Under the pieces are notes generated by a model. The model made no database searches, was not told where the DNA came from, and saw only the letters and a program-made list of their open reading frames with translations. Below, one piece after another: positions 6,465 to 10,041 of a DNA stretch of 10,041 nucleotides. The stretch covers positions 1 through 10,041 of the forward strand of contig CAMLNE010000143.1 of NCBI GenBank assembly GCA_946481265.1, written 5' to 3'. Numbering within the stretch: the stretch's first letter is position 1; each line of letters starts with the position of its first letter. The stretch comes from an uncultured Panacagrimonas sp. GTDB lineage: Bacteria; Pseudomonadota; Gammaproteobacteria; Nevskiales; Nevskiaceae. Made by a program: the position numbers and the translations under genes.

Positions 6465-7265
6465 ATGACCTACCAGAACCTGCTGCTCGACGTCGCCGAC
6501 GGCGTCGCCACCCTGAGCCTGAACCGGCCTGCCTCGCGCAACGCGTTCAACCCGGACCTGCTGCGCGAGCTGCGCGCGGCACTGGCCGAGGTGGCCGCCC
6601 GTCGCGACATCCGCTGCCTGCTGCTCACCGGAAAGGGCGCGAGCTTCTGCGCCGGCGCCGATCTCGCCCTGCAGGTTGGTGGTGACCGCCAGGCGATCGC
6701 CAGGGCCGGCGCGCAGCAGCAGCGCGACTGGATCAACACCATCGTCACGGATCTGGGTGCCCTGCCCTTTCCCAGCATCGCGGCGGTCAATGGCAGCGCG
6801 GCCGGTGCCGGCGCCAGCTTGGCGCTGGCCTGCGACGTGGTGATCGCAGCGCGCTCGAGCTTCTTCCTGTTCCCGTTCATGCCGCGCCTGGGCATCGTGC
6901 CGGACATGGGCGCGACCTGGTTCCTGCCGCGCCTGATCGGCAAGGCGCGTGCGATGGCGCTGTCGCTGATCGGCGATCGCCTGCCGGCCGAACAGGCGGC
7001 CGAGTGGGGCCTGGTCTGGCGCTGCGTCGATGACACCACGCTGATGGACGAGGCGCGCGCGCTGGCCGGCCGGCTCGCGCGTGGCCCCGCCCATGCGGCG
7101 CCCGAGCTGCGGCGCGCGTTCGCGGTCGCCGAAGATCACGACCTGGTCGCGCAGCTCGACTACGAGGCCCAGCGCCAGTCCGAGCTGCTCGCCCGCGACG
7201 AGTTCGACGAGGGCGTGCGCTCCTTCCTGGAAAAGCGCGAGCCGCGCTTCCCGCCCCGCGGCTAG
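6465..7265 (+). CDS. Enoyl-CoA hydratase/isomerase (crotonase family), PaaG-like
   Basis: 266 residues from the ATG at 6465, with AAGG four bases upstream; the in-frame GTG at 6390 lies in the hairpin and is unlikely. The crotonase fold is clear: LNRPASRNAFN (19-29) near the N-terminus, and the two oxyanion-hole segments FCAGADL (61-67) and NGSAAGAGASLAL (109-121). The stretch LGIVPDMGATWFLPRLIGKA (142-161) closely follows E. coli PaaG, including the acidic residue D147 that matches the catalytic Asp of PaaG-type isomerases. The usual pair of hydratase Glu residues is not evident. The C-terminus (EGVRSFLEKREP) also fits PaaG. The protein probably isomerises or hydrates an acyl-CoA in the cytosol. 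No other paa genes are in the window, so phenylacetate degradation is not established; a general fatty-acid or aromatic acyl-CoA role is equally possible. Confidence 0.9.
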   Translation: MTYQNLLLDVADGVATLSLNRPASRNAFNPDLLRELRAALAEVAARRDIRCLLLTGKGASFCAGADLALQVGGDRQAIARAGAQQQRDWINTIVTDLGALPFPSIAAVNGSAAGAGASLALACDVVIAARSSFFLFPFMPRLGIVPDMGATWFLPRLIGKARAMALSLIGDRLPAEQAAEWGLVWRCVDDTTLMDEARALAGRLARGPAHAAPELRRAFAVAEDHDLVAQLDYEAQRQSELLARDEFDEGVRSFLEKREPRFPPRG

Positions 7266-7399
7266 GCGGGTTCCTGGCACAGGTGGCGCGGACCGGGCCG
7301 GGAAGATCCTGAACCCGGACGGCGATGTGTGCGTGGCGACCGCGCGCCCGGGCGCAGCCTTGAGCCCGCTCCAATCAGGATGGATTCCTGCAAAGGGCG

Positions 7400-7426
7400 T
7401 GCGCCTGCACGGACGGCGCAGGCGCA
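7400..7426 (+). other. Perfect 9-bp inverted repeat in the spacer before the DUF4870 gene
   Basis: TGCGCCTGC (7400-7408) and GCAGGCGCA (7418-7426) are exact reverse complements separated by 9 bases. This lies inside the 224-bp spacer 7266-7489, in which I see no gene. There is no T tract, so it may be a factor-independent pause, a leader hairpin or an operator. Confidence 0.4.
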
Positions 7427-7489
7427 AGCCTGGACATTACCGGCGACTTCGCAGGATCCTCGGCCACCTGTTTTCCGATCCGGACTTCC

Positions 7490-7834
7490 ATGGACAAGCC
7501 CCTCGTTGCCGCACCGAGCAAGGACGAATGCAATCTCGCGATGCTGGCGCATCTGCTTGGCATCTTCACCAGTTTCGTCGGCGCCCTGATCATCTGGCTG
7601 GTCAAGAAGAACGATTCACCCTTCATCGCGCAGGAAGGCGCCGAGGCGCTCAACTTCCAGATCACCATCGCCCTGGGCTGGGTGGTGGCGATGATGCTGT
7701 CGGTGATCCTGGTCGGCTTCCTGCTCTACCCGGTGCTGCTGCTGGTGAACCTGATCTTCTGCATCCTGGCCGCGGTGTCGGCCTCCAAGGGAGAGCCGTA
7801 CCGCTATCCGTTCACCTTGCGGCTGGTGCGCTAA
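7490..7834 (+). CDS. DUF4870 (Tic20-like) small membrane protein
   Basis: 114 residues from ATG at 7490; no strong Shine-Dalgarno is visible upstream. Family features in order are a first helix with MLAHLLGIFTSFVGALIIWL (18-37), the polar linker KKNDSPFIAQEGAEALNFQI (39-58), and a long double hydrophobic region (60-98). The protein ends with KGEPYRYPFTLRLVR, a hallmark of DUF4870 proteins. Three to four membrane helices in the inner membrane are expected. The length is normal for the family. The molecular function is not known; some members are annotated as Tic20-like by fold. The gene stands alone, separated from the crotonase by a spacer containing a hairpin, and faces the ferredoxin reductase gene convergently across a 124-bp gap. 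Confidence 0.88.
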   Translation: MDKPLVAAPSKDECNLAMLAHLLGIFTSFVGALIIWLVKKNDSPFIAQEGAEALNFQITIALGWVVAMMLSVILVGFLLYPVLLLVNLIFCILAAVSASKGEPYRYPFTLRLVR

Positions 7835-7958
7835 GGCGGGTCGACGCCACGTCGCCGCTGCGCGACGCGGCCAGTCTGATGACGCGCGCGCCGGTGCAGG
7901 TCTGAGGATCGGCTGCGCCCGGCATTGCATGCGCGCGCCTTGCCCGGAACCTCAGGAT

Positions 7959-9305
7959 TCATCCGGCCAGCACTTCGTCGAACCGGGTGAGCTTGAGCCG
8001 CGGGCGAGATATCCGGGCACCTTCCCGTCGCTCGTGCGCATCGATGGCCTGCCACTGGGAATAGGTGCTCAGCGACGGGCAACGCGCGGAAATCTCGCCA
8101 AGCGCACGGTCGGCAGCCAGGGTTCCTGCGCGCGGCAAGGCGCCGGCTTCGGCGTCGGCGATGAGGGTGTGCACGCAGTCCCTTGCGCATTTCTTGTTGC
8201 TGCCGATGATTCCCTGCGGCCCCCGCCGAATCCAGCCGGTGACGAACGCGCCAGGCAGGACAGCGCCCTCGACCATGACGCGACCGTCCTGGCTGGGGAT
8301 GACCCCGCGCGCCTCGTCGAAGGGCAGCCCGGGAATCGCGCGCCCGCGATAGCCGACGGCCGCCAGCACAAGACCGGTCTCCAGCGATTCGGTCGCCGAC
8401 GCGGCCGCGGCTGAGGCGACTTTCAGTCCTTCCACCTTGTCGCTGCCCAGCAGCGAAACCGGGATGGTGTGGAAGCGCAACACGATCCGACGGCTGCCGC
8501 GCCGGTTGCGGGTGCACAAGTGCTTCAGGATCCGCATCTTCAATCCCGCATCGGCGCCCGCCTCCAGCACGGACCTCGCCGCGTCGCAGTCCTCGACCAC
8601 GATCTCGGTGTCGTCCAGCTCGCCAAGCTCCTCGAGTTCGGGGAAATGGAAAGCCGCATGTTCCGGTCCGCGGCGACCGAGGATGACGACTTCCCGGATC
8701 CGGCTTTTCGCCAGGGCGTCCAGGGCGTGGGCGGCGATGTCGGTTCTGCGCAGCGCCTCGACCGGCTTGAGCAGGATGCGCGCAACGTCCATCGAGACGT
8801 TCCCGTTGCCCACGATCACGGCCCGATCGGTATCCAGTTCGGGATCGAGATCGCTGAAATCGGGATGGCCGTTGTACCAGCCGACGAAACGTCGGGCCGG
8901 AATGCTGCCGGCAAGATCCTCCCCCGGGATGCCCAGGCGTCGTTCGCCATCGGCGCCGACTGCGTAGACCACGGCGTCGTACCAGCGCGCCAGATCCTCG
9001 ATCTTCACCGCGTCGCCGACCGCAACGTTTCCGATGAACCGGAAGCCGGGGCGATGGGCAATTGCGTCATAGAGCCGGCTCATCTTCTTCTTGTCCGGAT
9101 GGTCCGGCGCAACGCCGCCCCGGATCAGTCCCCACGGTGTCGGCAAGCGGTCGATGACATCCACTTCGACCGGCATGTTGACCCGCTTGACCAGGCGACC
9201 CGATGTGAACGTGCCCCCGGCGTTTTCCAGGAGATGCCCCGCCGCATACATTCCCGAAGGGCCACTGCCGACGATGGCGACCCGCAGCGCACGATCTTCA
9301 GGCAT
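7959..9305 (-). CDS. FprA-type ferredoxin-NADP reductase (adrenodoxin reductase family)
   Basis: 448 residues, a full-length FAD flavoprotein that moves electrons between NADPH and ferredoxin in the cytosol. The FAD-binding motif is GSGPSG (13-18), followed by LPTPWGLIRGGVAPDHP (54-70), nearly identical to the same segment of Mycobacterium FprA. The NADP site is IVGNGNVSMDVAR (164-176), and RRGPEHAAF (211-219) holds arginines expected to bind the 2'-phosphate. The C-terminal FAD contact is GWIRRGPQGIIGSNK (357-371). The end (YSQWQAIDAHERREGARISRPRLKL) matches FprA too, so the protein is complete. About 14 residues sit between the first helix and the second strand; FprA has a similar insertion. 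The ATG at 9305 lies inside the ferredoxin gene, giving an 8-bp overlap, so reductase and ferredoxin are surely co-translated. The pair likely serves the molybdoenzyme encoded first in the operon. Confidence 0.94.
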   Translation of the reverse strand: MPEDRALRVAIVGSGPSGMYAAGHLLENAGGTFTSGRLVKRVNMPVEVDVIDRLPTPWGLIRGGVAPDHPDKKKMSRLYDAIAHRPGFRFIGNVAVGDAVKIEDLARWYDAVVYAVGADGERRLGIPGEDLAGSIPARRFVGWYNGHPDFSDLDPELDTDRAVIVGNGNVSMDVARILLKPVEALRRTDIAAHALDALAKSRIREVVILGRRGPEHAAFHFPELEELGELDDTEIVVEDCDAARSVLEAGADAGLKMRILKHLCTRNRRGSRRIVLRFHTIPVSLLGSDKVEGLKVASAAAASATESLETGLVLAAVGYRGRAIPGLPFDEARGVIPSQDGRVMVEGAVLPGAFVTGWIRRGPQGIIGSNKKCARDCVHTLIADAEAGALPRAGTLAADRALGEISARCPSLSTYSQWQAIDAHERREGARISRPRLKLTRFDEVLAG

Positions 9306-9576
9306 CGGCGGCCACCGTGGCGGGGTCCTGGAAATGGTCCGCGTTGATCTGCGCGTAGTGCGCCCATTTCGCCGGCAATCGGTCGCGCGCGAAGATGGCG
9401 GTCACCGGGCACGCCTCCTCACAGGCCCCGCAGTCGACGCACCGGGTCGGGTCGATGTAGAGCTGCGCGGCGGTCGCAAATTCGGTCTCGTCGGGCATGG
9501 GATGGATGCAGTCGACGGGACAGACCTCCACACAGGAGTAGTCCGCCACGCAGGGCGCTGCGACGACGTAGGTCAT
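9298..9576 (-). CDS. Seven-iron-type [3Fe-4S][4Fe-4S] ferredoxin
   Basis: 92 residues with eight cysteines. The first group is C9-x5-C15-x3-C19-P-x2-C23 and the second C46-x2-C49-x2-C52-x3-C56. By analogy with Azotobacter ferredoxin I, C9, C15 and C56 would hold a [3Fe-4S] cluster, while C19, C46, C49 and C52 hold a [4Fe-4S] cluster, leaving C23 free. The sequence CIHPMPDETEFATAAQLYID closely resembles the N-terminal ferredoxin domain of mycobacterial FprB, which also has x5 between its first cysteines. Here the domain is a separate protein. Its ATG overlaps the stop of the molybdoenzyme gene (ATGA) and its end overlaps the reductase gene by 8 bp. The expected role is a cytosolic electron carrier between the reductase and the molybdoenzyme. 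Confidence 0.92.
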   Translation of the reverse strand: MTYVVAAPCVADYSCVEVCPVDCIHPMPDETEFATAAQLYIDPTRCVDCGACEEACPVTAIFARDRLPAKWAHYAQINADHFQDPATVAADA

Positions 9577-10041
9577 GCCGCGGCCTCCACCTGGCGCAGG
9601 GATCTGATCCGGACCGCGATACCGTTGACGGACGCGTTACCGCTGGGGCGATCGGTGGATTCGATGCTGTTGCTGGTGAGCTCGTTGTAGCCGGCGCCAC
9701 CGATTGCCACGGCACGCTTCCAACTCCCCTTGTGGCCCCATCCATGTGGCAGTGCGACGCTTCCCGGCATCATCTCGTCGCTCACGCGAGCGGCCGGAAT
9801 CCTGATCCGACCGTGGGCCGAGACGATCTCGACCGGATCACCATCCTCGATGCCAAACCTTGCGGCATCGTCCGGGTGGATGCGCAGGCGCTGCACGCGG
9901 TCACCGATGATCAGCTTGGGGATGTTGTGCAGCCAGGTGTTCTGTGTGCGCAGCTCCCGCAGGCTGATCAGGCTCAAGGGATAGCCCGCATCCACCGCCG
10001 TGTCCGATGCGAGCAGGCGCGCCATCTCGTCGCGGATCACG
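9573..10041 (-). CDS. Molybdopterin-dependent oxidoreductase, C-terminal part (5' end outside window)
   Basis: 155 residues are visible and the frame is open at the right edge; the apparent first residue is an internal GTG valine. The segment is the molybdopterin-dinucleotide-binding domain of the DMSO-reductase family. It shows RTQNTWLHNIPKLI, then LRIHPDDAARFGIEDGD, then VSAHGRIRIPA, then MMPGSVALPHGWGHKG, and finally a Ser/Asn-rich loop with SGNASVNGIAVRI, all in the order expected of formate-dehydrogenase/BisC-like catalytic subunits. The catalytic centre and any iron-sulfur ligands lie upstream, so the substrate cannot be called. Coupling to ferredoxin and an NADP reductase suggests that it exchanges electrons with NADP(H) rather than with quinones. 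Confidence 0.9.
   Translation of the reverse strand, partial: VIRDEMARLLASDTAVDAGYPLSLISLRELRTQNTWLHNIPKLIIGDRVQRLRIHPDDAARFGIEDGDPVEIVSAHGRIRIPAARVSDEMMPGSVALPHGWGHKGSWKRAVAIGGAGYNELTSNSIESTDRPSGNASVNGIAVRIRSLRQVEAAA

Noticed and set aside
7835..7958. Short inverted repeats in the convergent gap, such as CGTCGC/GCGACG at 7850-7867 and CTGAGG/CCTCAG further on
   Set aside because: The stems are only 6 bp, or far apart, in GC-rich DNA with no T tract; not enough to call a bidirectional terminator.
8469..9347. Plus-strand open frame of 292 codons opposite the ferredoxin reductase gene
   Set aside because: The minus strand encodes a clear full-length FprA-type enzyme; the plus frame has no recognisable domain.

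Overview
The window is GC-rich, densely packed bacterial chromosome. Genes are close-spaced, many overlap by TGATG or ATGA, and GTG and TTG starts are used. The mix of families (a DUF3429 membrane protein, a PaaG-type crotonase, a DUF4870 protein, an FprA-type ferredoxin reductase) and the strong G/C bias at third codon positions suggest a high-GC gammaproteobacterium, perhaps Xanthomonadales/Lysobacteraceae. That placement is inference; no rRNA or other marker gene is present.

Left block (1-3681, + strand). A tightly coupled four-gene operon, cut at the left edge. It holds the C-terminus of a MotA/TolQ/ExbB-like proton-channel subunit, an actin/Hsp70-fold protein with an FHA-like tail, and two related von Willebrand factor A (vWA) proteins. 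Both vWA proteins have a short basic N-terminus, one membrane helix with the shared motif LSFLDCI-x-CGFGA, a coiled coil, and a C-terminal vWA domain. Their topology matches ExbD/TolR/MotB subunits, with vWA in place of the usual periplasmic domain. I read this block as an undescribed or poorly described proton-powered stator-like envelope machine. It is the most interesting part of the window.

Middle block (3734-5541, + strand). Two unrelated-looking lipoproteins with clear lipoboxes overlap by ATGA, followed after 6 bp by a five-helix DUF3429 membrane protein. The lipoproteins may belong to the envelope system upstream, from which they are 52 bp away, but nothing proves it.

Right-centre (5650-7834, + strand). 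A conserved-looking protein of unknown function, a strong hairpin just after its stop, a PaaG-like enoyl-CoA isomerase/hydratase, and a small DUF4870 membrane protein behind a 224-bp spacer containing another perfect hairpin.

Right block (7959-10041, - strand, convergent with the rest). An electron-transfer operon read right to left: the C-terminus of a molybdopterin oxidoreductase, a seven-iron-type ferredoxin and an FprA-type ferredoxin-NADP reductase, each overlapping the next. The likely flow is between NADPH, FAD reductase, ferredoxin and molybdoenzyme; the substrate of the molybdoenzyme cannot be read from the visible part. No tRNA, rRNA, CRISPR array, insertion sequence or phage gene was found.
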